From Panagrolaimus kolymaensis (Eukaryota > Nematoda > Chromadorea > Rhabditida > Panagrolaimidae), in NCBI GenBank assembly GCA_028622995.1, contig JAJQJQ010000008.1, positions 6,448,001 to 6,512,000 of the forward strand: a stretch of 64,000 nt of DNA. Direction: 5' to 3'. How positions within the stretch are numbered: position 1 is the stretch's first letter; each line of letters begins with the position of its first letter. The notes beneath the pieces are model-generated. The model had not been told where the DNA came from and did no database searches. It worked only from the letters and a program-made list of their open reading frames with translations. This document shows, one piece after another, positions 1 through 11,189 of this stretch. A program made the position numbers and the translations under genes.

Positions 1-5
1 TTTAG

Positions 6-1054
6 GGGTTTGAAAATGTTGGAATGGTTACAGCGCTGGAAATTATAGCTGAATTTACGCCAAAAGGAAAGAAAATCACAAATGAAAAAGAGGTGTTTGT
101 ATACACAATATTGGATTTCTGTAACTCATTTCACTTTTTAGGCATATGAAGTGCTTGAATCTATTAAAAAATGGTTGTTATCTAAACGTGAATTTGAAGC
201 GAATCCTGAATGTTCTCAACTTAAACATTTTATTGAATCAGCAGTTCGTATTCGTCTTAGGCGAGCAATTGAAAAGAACAATGATGAAGAGAAAATCGAA
301 TCGGTTGGTCATTTAAACAATTATGTACTTTTTATTTTATAGTTTTCTAGTTCCCTAACCCAGAAATTTATGAAGCTTATGGTCATCCTCTTGTTAATTC
401 AGATGCCACATTGTTCAAGTGGAAAAGTGTTGAATTTACTCAATTGGAAGAATTTTTATGGGATTCTATTGGATGGAGTTTGGATGAATTACATAGAGTG
501 AGTTATTTGTGGCCATAGTGTTTGTTTTTAATCAACTATGTTTTTAGAAAACTCATAAAGCTTTTCAAATTTGGGATGAATTTATTAAGCGGTCAACTCA
601 AACATATCAAACAAGAATTACTGGATTTGCTCAAAAACTCCAAAAATCTCCTGATGAACAACAACTTGCACCAACTTCAAGAGTTCGAGCTGCTTTGGAT
701 AAACTCTTTAAAAGTAAAGGAATCAACCCCGGCAATATTCAATCAACTCCAATTCATAAAATGAATCCAGTATGCTTACCTCCAAGGCCGCTTCAAGTTG
801 AAGATGATTTTTATGATGAAACCCTTGATGAAGAAGTTGCTCGTTTAATGGAAGAAAAGAATAAAGTTGAAGGAGATGGAAAAAGAGAAGAAGCAAAATT
901 AACCGCAGTAAAAGAAAAAGCTCCATCCGCATCTCGTGGAAAAAGAACTCTCAAATCAAAAATCTCTGTTGCTAAACCGAAAAAATCCAAAGCTCTACCT
1001 ACGCTTCAACCGAGTGAATTGCGACTTTCAGAAGAAAGTAGCGATGATGATTGA
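6..1054 (+). CDS. xpg-1: XPG/ERCC5-type structure-specific endonuclease, 3' part only
   Basis: This is the C-terminal part of an XPG (ERCC5/Rad2) flap-type endonuclease, which makes the 3' incision in nucleotide excision repair in the nucleus. The gene enters from the left edge. I read exons 6-92, 142-303, 351-497 and 548-1054, with introns of about 50 bases. The first exon encodes a helix-hairpin-helix-like segment (ENVGMVTALEII), matching the end of the XPG I-region, where vertebrate XPG has TVGCVTAMEIL. Exon 3 starts with FPNPEIYEAY, the well-known FPNP...EAY block after the nuclease core. It continues through a conserved region ending in a short Q..I..F motif that resembles the PCNA-binding box. 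The last 110 residues are acidic and lysine-rich, as in the XPG tail, and end in ESSDDD. The catalytic N and I regions lie outside the window. Family identity is strong; the symbol follows the C. elegans name for the orthologue. Confidence 0.88.
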
Positions 1055-2389
1055 ATTGTGTTGATTTTGTATATATTTTGAATTGTACGGGTTATTAATA
1101 TTTTATTGTTCATTTTTTTGTAAGTATAAAAATTGTTTATCTTTATTGACATTTAAACTTCAACAACGAAAGGTTGGTTCCAAAAAGTTTTACTTTACTT
1201 TTTTTTATCGATTGTGCAAATAGTTCTGTCCTTTACTTAATGACTCATTAGCTTTTATTGATTCTTTATATCTTTGAATTCAAATTGGTTCTTCAAACTT
1301 CTTTTTATCAAAGCACTTGTTTTGCGTCAAATTTCCCTCCTTCGATGCTGTAATCACCAAATTTTTTCATTTTTTTTTTCTCGCGTTCTTTTTTATTATT
1401 TTAATTATTTGCAAGCTTTTTTCTCTTATGTCTTATATTTACTGACCATCGAAAGGCCTTGATCACTACCACCGATTGTCTTTTAGTTGCAACCAGTCAG
1501 TGGTTGCATCTGGTCTGGTTATTCTCTTACTGCTGCTGACCTGTTAGTTCGTTTTTTGATGCGCGCAAAAAAAATATGTAGACAACCAGATCCTTTGCAT
1601 TCTTATGTCGCATTTGAAGGAGAAGAAAAAAAGACTAAAAAATTGAACGATCTTTGCATATCGATCCTTTAGGAGCAACTCTTTTGTTGTGGTCGCTGAT
1701 TTCGCATTATCGTGGTCCTTCATTTAGACAACAAACCTCCGTCCAGAGGGAAAAAATGTAACATGCGTTTGTTCGTGCATTGTTCGTAAATTTATTTTTA
1801 AATTTTTGCTGGTTTGAGACTTTTTTTAAAGACTATTTTTACTTTGAAATGATTTCTTTATTCATTTTTTTCAAAATCAATTGGAAAGATTTTTTTATTT
1901 GACATACATAAAAAGCTTTTGTGCGACGTTTCATAAAAAATTTTGCTTCCGATAGTTGTATGTTTGAAACTAAAAAAACAAGATTTCCGTCTAAGACAGG
2001 GAAACACAATATTTGTGCAAAATTTCATTTACCACATTTTTAGGATGTCTTTTTTTCAATGCTACTTATTGATTATTGATGGATTATTATTACTCTTCAT
2101 TCAAACACATATTTTTATTATATTGTTTGATCTTTTACGCGTGGAATAAAAATTTCCCCTTAGGCAATGCAAATCTAGCTATCTTTTCTCTTTTCCATGT
2201 TTTATTTGCATTATCCATTTTTTTTAACGTGATTTTGACGTGATTGCTATTGTTCATTTTTCTTATTAGCTTCTAAATTTCTTGTTTTTTAGGTGTTAAA
2301 AAATCGAATGTGCCCAACTTGGTAAATCAAAATTGGAAGAAACTACAATATTGCCAACAGAACTTTGGGAGTTTATTTTGACTGATTGA
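1055..2389. other. Intergenic, XPG 3' flank to QSOX 5' leader
   Basis: No convincing gene is visible. The first 100 bases are AT-rich 3' flank. A less AT-rich patch at about 1440-1760 has two short open frames, neither recognisable, and a perfect 8-bp hairpin at 1488-1508. Base 2292 ends a splice-acceptor-like run, so 2293-2389 is probably the 5' leader of the QSOX gene. Confidence 0.5.
2283..2292 (+). promoter_or_regulatory. Probable trans-splice acceptor of the QSOX gene
   Basis: A T-run followed by AG lies 97 bases before the QSOX start codon, with no other acceptor in between. In nematodes this is the usual context for spliced-leader addition. An ordinary cis-spliced 5' exon further upstream would look the same. 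Confidence 0.4.
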
Positions 2390-4732
2390 ATGGATACATT
2401 AAAACCATCAAAGATATTTATATTAACATGGTTATTTTTGCTATTAAGAATATGTTCTGTTAAAGGAGATGAAAAAAGTCTCTATGCTCCTGGAGACAAC
2501 GTTCTCGAATTAGATGTAACAAATTTTGATTCATCTGTCTATAATCAACCACGAGCATTTTTTGCTGAATTTTATTCATCATGGTGTGGACATTGTGTAA
2601 GAGCTCTATTTCTTTTTTCCAAGTTATAAAATTTTTTTTTCAGATCAGCTATAAACCGAAATGGGTTGAATTTGCAACGTAGGTTTTTTAAGTTGTCTTA
2701 AAACTTCACTTATTTATGTTGTTTTCAGGAAGTTAAAGGATTGGTCGGATGTTGTGCAAGTTTCTGTAATAAATTGTGCAGATGAAAAGAATTCACCACT
2801 TTGTCGAGAACATGAAATAGATGCTTTTCCAACGTTAAAAGTATGAGCTAATAGTTTATGTTATGGATAATATCTTTCTCTTTCAGTATTTTCCTCCTGA
2901 GTCTCAAACAAAAGCTGATGGCCACAAATATGATGGTGACAAATATTCTCTCGATAAAATGACTCTGGATGTTGTAAAACTTGTTCGGACTGATTTTCAA
3001 AAGCTTCGTCCAGCAACTTGGCCTAAAATTGAAGGAACACCATCAACGGTTAATTTGGAACAACTTTGGAATTCTATGGACTCAAATCAACAAGTTCTGG
3101 CTGTTATCGTGGAAGAAGATCCATTCTTGAATGGTTTTGCAACTATCATTGAATATCATAAGAATATATTTATTAATGCAATTGTCGTACCATCATCTCA
3201 TCCAATTGCTCAACAATTTGGTGGTGTTTCGTTACCTGCTTTACTTGTTTTCAAACGTGACAGTCCACAAGCTTTAGAATATTCTTCAAAGTTAGTCTTA
3301 TATTTGTCTTTTCTTTTATGATTTTATGTTTTCAGAGAAGCTGTTGAATTTCCTGCAATCAAAGTAAAACTCGATGAATATACGGCAAGTTTAGTTGAAT
3401 CAAATCATCAAGGACCACCACCTCCACCGCCTCATGCAAATGCACTTGATCCATCACCGCATCCAGCTGGAAACAATCAAGCTTTAATTCCCATCGATTT
3501 TGATCAATTTAAAGTTCAACATCTTGATCTAACTTCAGCTCTCAATTATATGCTCAACCAGGAAATTCCAAGAAAGCCTGTTATTAGTGGCGAAAAACTT
3601 TCAGCTTTGAAAGGATGGGTTCATTTATTAAAGAAATATGTTCCAGGAACTGCTCCTGTTCGACGATTGTTTTATCGTTTGGATGAATGGACTCAACTTC
3701 AAAATTCTATTAAAGCTGAAGATTGGATTGAAAAGGTTGAAAGCCTTCAAAAGGATTTAGGCCATCCACTTCCATCAAATTCAACATGGATTGCTTGCAA
3801 AGGATCTCAAGCTTATCTTCGAGGTTATACTTGTGGTTTATGGACTTTAATGCATGCTGTAACTGTTCAAGCTTATAATGATGAAAAGCATAGTAAGTTT
3901 ACGTTAACTTTTTATTTTATTGATTTTTCGGTTTTTAGATACCGCTTTTAAACCTGTTGTTGAAGTTCTTGAGCCTCTGCATCAATTCATTTATAATTAT
4001 TTAAGTTGTGAAATTTGTGCCAAAAACTTCCATCACATGACAGAATCGAATCAACTTAGCCTTGTTACTCGACCAGAAGATATCATCCTTTGGTTATGGA
4101 GAGCTCATAATAATGTTAATAAAAGATTATCCGGTGATGCTAGTGAAGATCCAAAATATCCTAAACGTCAATTTCCACCTGATGCTCTTTGTCATGATTG
4201 TTATGTTAATGGAATTCCAATGGAGGAAAAAGTTTTAGAATTTATGATTCGATATTATAGCGACATTCGAACTGATGGAGTTGTGGTGAGTTAAAGTATT
4301 TGGAATGCTTTATTAAAATCGTCGTTATTTATAGCCTGAACCTGGTTACAAAATGACTGAATTTGAAAATGGTAAAATTCAAAAAGTTGCAAATAAACAT
4401 TTGAATCCTAAATTTGCTATTCATGCCGATAAAGTAAATTTTTAATTCTGATTTTGTTATTATTTAATCGATTTGCTTTGTTTTAGGTTGACAAACTTGA
4501 AGAATCTGAAGCTCGATTACGTGAAATTGATGGTGGTCCAAAACGACAATGGAGAAACCTGGATTCCGATACTTACGTTGCTTCTCATGCTCAATCTGCT
4601 GATCGTTCAACGTTTTATCTTGTATGGATTATCATCATTGGAGCTTGTCTTGCATTCGCTTACATGAAATATCAACAAAATCGAAGCAAATTTTGGAAAA
4701 CACTTTATTACTACAATGATTATAAAGTGTAA
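2390..4732 (+). CDS. qsox: Quiescin sulfhydryl oxidase (QSOX), membrane-anchored
   Basis: QSOX enzymes introduce disulfide bonds into secreted proteins, passing electrons from a thioredoxin domain to an FAD-binding Erv/ALR domain and then to oxygen. Exons are 2390-2596, 2644-2678, 2729-2840, 2887-3290, 3336-3892, 3939-4285, 4335-4433 and 4487-4732, giving 668 residues. An N-terminal hydrophobic signal peptide is followed by the thioredoxin active site WCGHC (C66-C69), placed exactly at the end of exon 1. The Erv module shows CGLWTLMHAVTVQA, the FAD-proximal CEIC motif, WLWRAHNNVNKRL and a final CHDC pair. A single membrane helix (WIIIIGACLAFAY) near the C-terminus anchors it, probably in the ER or Golgi. 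All three redox CxxC pairs expected of QSOX are present, so it should be active. C. elegans has several QSOX genes; which one this corresponds to is not resolved. Confidence 0.93.
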
Positions 4733-6181
4733 GAATTTATTATTGTTTTTGTACTTCCACCACCTGCACATTAGCACATGATTGTTCACTATAGATATAG
4801 CCTTTTGTTTTATGTTGTTTGTATATTTATGTTTTGAGAATATTAACCTTTTTTTGATTGTTCGGGTCCGGTGCTTTTGTAATTTTTTGTAACTTTACTT
4901 ATGATGCTATTACGGTGGCTTTTTACCATTATTGTAGCCTTTCACTTACTTTTTTTGCATTATCTAAGTCACAGTTTTTTTTATTTGTATATTTTGGAAT
5001 TGTATGTGGTATTATTAATATGAAAAGAGAAAGAGATGAAGAAAGAAATTTTTTAATGAAGTTTTTAAAATTATATTTTTTTGTGTTATGATTTGGTTCA
5101 AAGAGAATGGATACGGTACTTTAGAAACGTTTCTGTCACTCTTTCTCTTTTTATGGGTGCTTTTTGTGGAAGTGGTGATGGCCCTTTTCTCTGATTTTCA
5201 AACTTAAATAATCTTTCCCCATTTTTAGATTTCCATGGTCAAGCAATTCTCCAACCAATTACAAATCCAAATACGTTGCATAAATTATTATTATCATAAA
5301 TAAATAAATTTTTTAATTTTTTCATGTTTTTTTACGAGTACTTTTGAAAGAGAACAGCGTATGTTTTGTTAAAAGTTTAACGATATACCTATTTGTGATT
5401 TATTTTTTCATTCCTTTAATATAATTTCATATCTTTTTGTATGTAAAAAAGAAAATTTATTTTATAGCGAAAAAACTTGTGTTCAATTTATATTTTGTAT
5501 TCTGTGATATGACTTTTATTTATTTTTAACTATGATGATTACTTAACTAATATTTTTTTTAGTGCCCATTGATTAGAATGAAAATGAAGAAACGGATAAT
5601 AATAAAACTATTTTATTTTTGAGTTTAGCGAATTTTAAATTTCCTTTTCCTTCCACCACGAGGAAGAAAGAAGACCCTAAGCGCTTTTTTCTTCTTCGAT
5701 TTATATTTCCCTCAAACAGGAATTGTTGAATTCAATGACGTTAAAACCCCAATAAAAAAGTGGTTAGGAAACAACAATCACCATTTGGCCTTGAACGAAG
5801 GCAGAAGAAAAATGGAAAGAAAAAATCAATTCGAGAAGTTTGTCGTCTGTCATTCTATCAAACAAAAAGTCGATGATATTTTTAGGCTACAAAAACTATT
5901 ATAAAACAATGTTGTGCAGTATTTTGTGTCAATAAAAACTTTATTTAATATATCATAAAAATACGTTTTTATCGTATACCCGATAAATATGTGACAAAGA
6001 AAAACCAATAAAAAAACAAAATTAAAAAGTTGTGAAATCGAAAAAATGCTGCTACAAAAAAGACATAATTAAATGGAGGAAAAATGAGATTCAAAAATAG
6101 GAATGAAGGAAATATAAATTGTAGTCGTAAAATTTTTGGATAATGTTGAAGAACGTGAATAGTTTTACACAGAATAATGCT
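4733..6181. other. Intergenic between convergent genes
   Basis: AT-rich 3' flanks of the QSOX gene (+) and the first LAPTM4-like gene (-). Several AATAAA-type polyadenylation signals occur on both strands. Short open frames here have composition-driven sequences and I see no gene. Confidence 0.5.
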
Positions 6182-6844
6182 TTAAGGCATATTGATCTTT
6201 GGGCTATAGCGCATGGATAAATCATTGGATTCGCGAGCTTCATTAAGATCTTTGAGATAACGATAACACTTATAAACAACGTGAATCCACCAAACATAAA
6301 CAAGGGCACCAATAAAGAAGGCGATGCTAGTAAAAGCGGCGATAAGTTTAACTGCGGTTTCTTCATTCAAATGTTCTGCTTTATTATCAAAAGATAAATC
6401 AACCATTTGAGTTCGATATATTTGGGCTATGCTTCCATTAGGATCAACAAAAGCAACAATTCCACTCAAAATGAAACCAATGGAAACAAGAACCATTAAA
6501 CTCTAAAATTTTAAGCGGTTAAAAATTGAAAGATAAAAATTAATGTGACAAACTTCATAAACGAGATATGGAAGCAAATAACGTGGATTTTCTTTTTTCA
6601 ATGCAATAAAAAGGCATGTAAGAACAATAACTTCACCAACAACCGAAACAATTTCTAAGATTTCCCATGCTGCATCAATTTTATGTGAAAATATAAAATA
6701 AATTAAACTGAAGATTGTGCAAACAACTTGAATAACACCAATGATTTGGGTTCCTTGTTTGACGTGAACTGAATTGCAGCAACATCGATATTGGGGAGCA
6801 TAATGTTCAAATGGAATCTTTGATGGAGTAAATGAGGATGACAT
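6182..6844 (-). CDS. LAPTM4-like four-span membrane protein, copy 1
   Basis: This gene encodes a 203-residue protein from two exons (6844-6554 and 6502-6182; intron of 51 bases opening with GTTTGT). Four hydrophobic stretches are visible. The first begins just after an N-terminal YRCCC..VHVKQGT motif, and the last runs into WWIHVVYKCYRYL. The Cys-rich motif, VH.K.GT, and a terminal tyrosine-containing tail are characteristic of the large nematode family related to lysosome-associated LAPTM4/Mtrp proteins. By family, it is expected in endosomal or lysosomal membranes; the substrate is unknown. A paralogue lies about 3 kb upstream on the same strand (9873-10689) with the same intron position after the YLVYE/YLVFQ motif, so the two arose by tandem duplication. 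The start was chosen as the first ATG of the exon. Confidence 0.8.
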
Positions 6845-7137
6845 TTTTCTTAAAATTTAGAATAAATTCAGGTTGACAAAAATAATAAAGCAACTGCCCG
6901 AAAAGTTAAGAGATATCACGAAATGAGGAGGAAATTCAAGATTGTTGCGATTTGCAAACAAATATAAAATCGAGGCAATAAAAAGACCCAATCGAGGGTC
7001 ATTAAGATAAGATAAAGTGCAAAAATGTCCCTTTGGCTCATCAATCGACCTAGTTACTTCGGCAAAATAAAAGTGATTTTTGTCTCTTTTTCTTTTTCTA
7101 TCGGTCGCTTTTAATATATCGGATGCCCTCTTCTAAC

Positions 7138-7201
7138 CAGTGTTGTGACTTTACCCTCTGGTGCGCACCGGTGCGCACCGCACCGCATCGTCACAACACT
7201 G
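7138..7201. mobile_element. 64-bp hAT-type miniature inverted-repeat element
   Basis: The element begins CAGTGTTGTGAC and ends GTCACAACACTG, a perfect 12-bp terminal inverted repeat. It is flanked on both sides by the same 8 bases, CTTCTAAC (7130-7137 and 7202-7209). Eight-base target duplications and termini starting with CAG are the signature of the hAT superfamily. The interior is a GC-rich near-palindrome built from GGTGCGCACC units. It cannot encode a transposase, so it is a non-autonomous copy. The perfect duplication implies a fairly recent insertion. Confidence 0.85.
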
Positions 7202-9035
7202 CTTCTAACTAAAAAAAAATACATAAATCACAAAAGAGAAGTTTTGTTTTAATTTTTATATTTTTTAAATAGCAACCCATAAAAAAGGATAATCGGACTT
7301 TCATAATAAACAAAATAAAAAATTTTAAAAGGCCAATAATTGCATGAACGTCATAGATGAGGAATATTGGAATAAACTATTATTCATCGAATGAATATTT
7401 TGTCATCATAAAACATACCTCACATGATTATTCACTATGATTGACAAAAGTTTACTAAAAAAAAAACACATTTACCAAAAATGATTTTAGCCTTTTTTCA
7501 AAAAAGTCGTTGAATTAAAAAAATCACAACTTTTAGAGTTGTCTCTTTTTTTACGAAAATAAAATAAAAACACATAACTTTGATTTAAAATTCAAAAAAG
7601 AAAAACAAAGAAATCAAATTTGGTGACAGAGAAAGAAGATTGTGATCAACTGCAGAAAGAACAAAGACGCAATCTAGTATTTAGTATTTGATGAGAAAAA
7701 AATATATTATGTGCATGTTTTATAGTTTCTTTTGTGGTTTTTGAGACTATCATTTTGTTAATTGCTTTAGTTTAAAAAAAGATAGGGGAGAAACAATTGT
7801 TAACAATTTAAGAATGACGATAGTATCGTTGCAGAAGGAAAACGAAAGACATAAAATTTGTGTAACTTTTGTAATGAAAGTTTGTTATCACTACAATTTC
7901 TAAAAATATAATAACTATGGCACTTGAAAGAAGCAGATTTTTTTTACAGTAATGATCACTATGGAAAAATCCTTTTAAAGCCACAAGTATTAGAGTAAGA
8001 ATCTGCATCAGCATTTTCGATTTAAAGAAATCCTCAATCTGTTTTCAAAAACAATTTTAGAAAGTTTTAAACCATGTATGTGCGTTTCAACGTTTTAAAG
8101 CAAACAAAAAAATCAAATAAACATTCACTATAGCCAAAGTCTGATTGCTGCCGGTGGCTATATTTATGGGAAATGAAAAAGATGAGCTTCGAATAAATTT
8201 AACAAAAAATCAAAGCAAAAACAAAATATCAACAATGAAAAGATTTTCTCACACGATCACAAATAGGAAGTTTTAAATTAAAACGGATAATTTTTTTTGC
8301 CGAGTCCAAAAGAACAATAGCAGAAGGCAAACCAGGCATCTGTGGAAGAAGAAAAAAACGATTCATAAAAACCTTTTTTCTAGAAAAAAAATAGGCAGCA
8401 ACATTTTTTGTTGGTTGTTGTTTGATTGCAATCATTATTCAAGAATTTATATCGGCCATTTGATCGCCGAATAAAACTTTCTAAAAACGTTTTTTTTGTT
8501 GGAGTATGTGCCTGCTGCTTCTGGGAAAGAGGCGCCGTCACATAAAAAAAATCTTCAACAACCTTTTTTGAATGGAAAAAAAGTTAAAGAAGACGATGGA
8601 AAGAAGGTGGAAGGCTAAAAACGCCTACATTGAAAAAAAAGTTTAGGAACGTAAAAAATGTTGATGATCTTTGTTGCTTCCCCTTTTTTGCATTGCCTTC
8701 TTGTTTGATTGAACTACAAAACAAAAAACTTCTTTCAACAAAAGATTATGTTTGATCTGAAAAAATGAGAGAAGAACCTTGTCAGATGAGCTGTTCTGCA
8801 AAACGACTTGTTTTTTTAATACTTTACTTTTACGATTACACAAAAAGGCCCATCAACAGCATTTATCACGCACGATTTGTAGGCTGATGATAATTGCTTG
8901 CTCTCTCATTTCATTATCATAAAGTTCACAATTTTATAAAAACTTTTGGATTTGGTAAACATATTTTTTTAGTACTTTATGTATGTATTATTGAGTAATC
9001 AAATTTAAAAATAAATAAAGTTAAATGGTAATAAT

Positions 9036-9394
9036 CAGTGCTGTCATTTTTTCAATTTGTCGACGCCGACGACGACGTCGTCGCTAAAATTTGTCGTCGA
9101 CGCCGTCATCGACGCCGACGACAAATCGACGCCTTGACGCCAAAATTGAAATTTTTTTCCTGGATTAAATATTTAGCTAAAAATTAATTAAACTAAACAA
9201 TTATAAAACAAGTTTCTATTAGCGGGAAAAACAATAACTTTAAATTAAAGCTTTTAAAATGGTGTATTTTGTAATTTTTATTGTTTTTTTTTAAATTTTC
9301 CCAAAATATTGAGAATTTTTTGGCGTCGACGCCAGTCAGACAAAAGAAGCGACGCCGACGACGTGACGAAATCGTCGTCGTCGATACAGCACTG
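9036..9394. mobile_element. 359-bp hAT-type non-autonomous element with GTCGTCGACG subterminal repeats
   Basis: Termini are CAGTGCTGT and ACAGCACTG, flanked by a perfect 8-bp duplication, GTAATAAT (9028-9035 and 9395-9402). Inside each end are arrays of GTCGTCGACG/CGACGCCGACG words in both orientations (9060-9135 and 9322-9384), separated by an AT-rich core. This matches hAT elements, whose transposase binds subterminal repeats. No transposase frame is present. Its termini share the CAGTG.TGT start with the smaller element at 7138, suggesting one transposase mobilised both. Confidence 0.85.
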
Positions 9395-9872
9395 GTAATA
9401 ATGTTATTTTATTTTTTAGTGTTCAACGAAATTTCAAAAAGCAACAATGAAAAACAAGCGAAGAAATGCCATTTTTTCGCCCGTAACTAACTGGTTTCAA
9501 ATGAGGAAGCTAGAGATCATGGAATCTTTCAGTTATGGAAGTTTAAAGCAATAAAAAGACGGGATCTTGATTAACTTAATCAAATGTGTGCAACAACAAA
9601 AAACGGAGACAGTATTAAACCAAGTTTTCCAAGCAACCTTTAGAGCATCATTAAGATGCGTCTTGTCCAATACATCACCTTCTTACATTCTGGAAAACTT
9701 GCTTTATTTAGTTTCAGAGATGTTGAATGCATATCAAGTAAATTCAAATAACGGGAAAATTGTATTTGAAGTGATAAGAACTAAAGCATTTTTAAATCAA
9801 TCTTTATTTGTTACAATTCAATACACATTAGTTTACAATATGAAGCATACATAATTACATTTGATTTGAATT

Positions 9873-10689
9873 TCATACTACAGCTACAGGAACACGTTGA
9901 TAACTATTTTTGAGATCACGGTAATAGACATAACATTTGCTGACGACATACATGAACCAAATAGCAATAGCAATTACAATAATGCAAATAGCAGTTACTG
10001 CGCTAATCAAAACTAAAAAATGAATATGATTTAAAATTTGTTTAAATTAATGAAGACGAAGATTTTCAAAGCTTTTGAAACAAGCTATATTATAACATGC
10101 ATACCGATATCAAAATTTGCTTACTTCCTTTAGAAAGGCCTTCATGATCATCTTTAACTTTTTGATCAGTTTCAATTGAAATAAGAACGATGTCATAAAT
10201 TGCAGCACCGAATGTGACGATAATTCCCAAAGTCTAAAAGTAAGAATACAAACATCTTCAAATTGAGTAAAAAAAAATAACATACTTGGAAGACGAGATA
10301 ATGAATCAAGAAATGATGATTCTTTTTGACCAATGCAACAACAAGACAAAGGACAATAATGACTCCAAATACGATGCCAATAATGTCTCCAATTATGTTA
10401 GTTGTGTAAAAAACAACTGTGTCAGTGTCATATAAAATTAGCAGGAGTATGTGATATAGAACCACAAGAACTTGAAGACATGTAATAATAATCGTTCCAG
10501 TTTGAACATGACAACATCCACAGCAGCAACGATATTTTGGATCATTTTCATTAAATGAAGGTTGAGAAATCACTCCAGTACCAGACGCTTGCTAAAATAA
10601 AAACAATAAAAAGCGTTAAAAAAAGGGTAACAATGAAACCATACCTGCTTTTGTGAACCATCAGCCATAGAAGGTGGTTGTTGAGCCAT
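9873..10689 (-). CDS. LAPTM4-like four-span membrane protein, copy 2
   Basis: Exons are 10689-10645, 10591-10286, 10233-10125 and 10012-9873, giving 199 residues. The N-terminus is a Gln/Ser/Pro-rich tail, then YRCCCGCCHVQTGT, the family motif, then four membrane helices and a short YRDL-type cytoplasmic tail. The third exon ends at a good GTAAGC donor, and only this choice keeps the frame into the final exon. Compared with copy 1 it has an extra N-terminal exon and an additional intron before the fourth helix; the intron between helices 2 and 3 is shared. Role by family: late endosome or lysosome membrane protein. No substrate can be inferred. Confidence 0.8.
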
Positions 10690-11189
10690 TTTTGATGATG
10701 AAAGACGAGATCACCAAGCGTTCAAAAAATAAGTAAATGACAATGCAAGTTTGATATTTTTTGTTTGGTGAATGGCAAATAACGATTAAACAAATATGCT
10801 AATTTTCATTCACTTGCCATTCATGGGAAAAGAAAATGTGAATGAAAGACCACATGAAGCAACGTAGCTGCAAGAAATCAAAAAATTTCTAACAAACAAA
10901 TTCTTTGTAAAGATACACAATCATTGTGATAATGTTTTTCTAAACTTTTTTTTGAATCTGCTGGCCATATTTTTTTCTCCAAAGGATAGTGAGCCGACTA
11001 TGTCTCTTCAAGCTTTCATTTTAGAAGCTTTGTAGCTATAAACTTTGCTAACCTTTACGTAACCGATAATACTTTGCCAATTCTTTTGCTGAAGCCAAAA
11101 TTTTTTTATCTTCAATTGAAGAAGGTTTATTATTATTTACAAATCAATATTTTATTTTTAAAAAATATAAAGAATCAAAGCTCATGAAA
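10690..11189. other. Intergenic, LAPTM4-like copy 2 to hydrolase
   Basis: Contains the probable promoter of LAPTM4-like copy 2 (near 10690-10900) and the 3' flank of the hydrolase gene. No other signal seen. Confidence 0.4.

Larger units (their letters stand above)
6845..9872. other. Intergenic between the two LAPTM4-like paralogues
   Basis: Three kilobases of AT-rich sequence without a supported gene. It carries two short inverted-repeat elements with 8-bp duplications (7138-7201 and 9036-9394, listed separately). The open frame at 9567-9854 has no ATG near its start and no recognisable domain. Confidence 0.5.

Noticed and set aside
1487..1672. 61-codon frame in the patch after XPG
   Set aside because: No match to a family I know, and no plausible splice partners up- or downstream.
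2297..2389. 29-codon frame ending ...LPTELWEFILTD before the QSOX start
   Set aside because: An in-frame TAA follows the only acceptor directly, and no second acceptor allows the frame to be entered. It is better read as 5' leader.
9567..9854. 95-codon + strand frame between the hAT element and LAPTM4-like copy 2
   Set aside because: Opens with TTG rather than ATG, has no domain, and lies in the 3' flank of a minus-strand gene.
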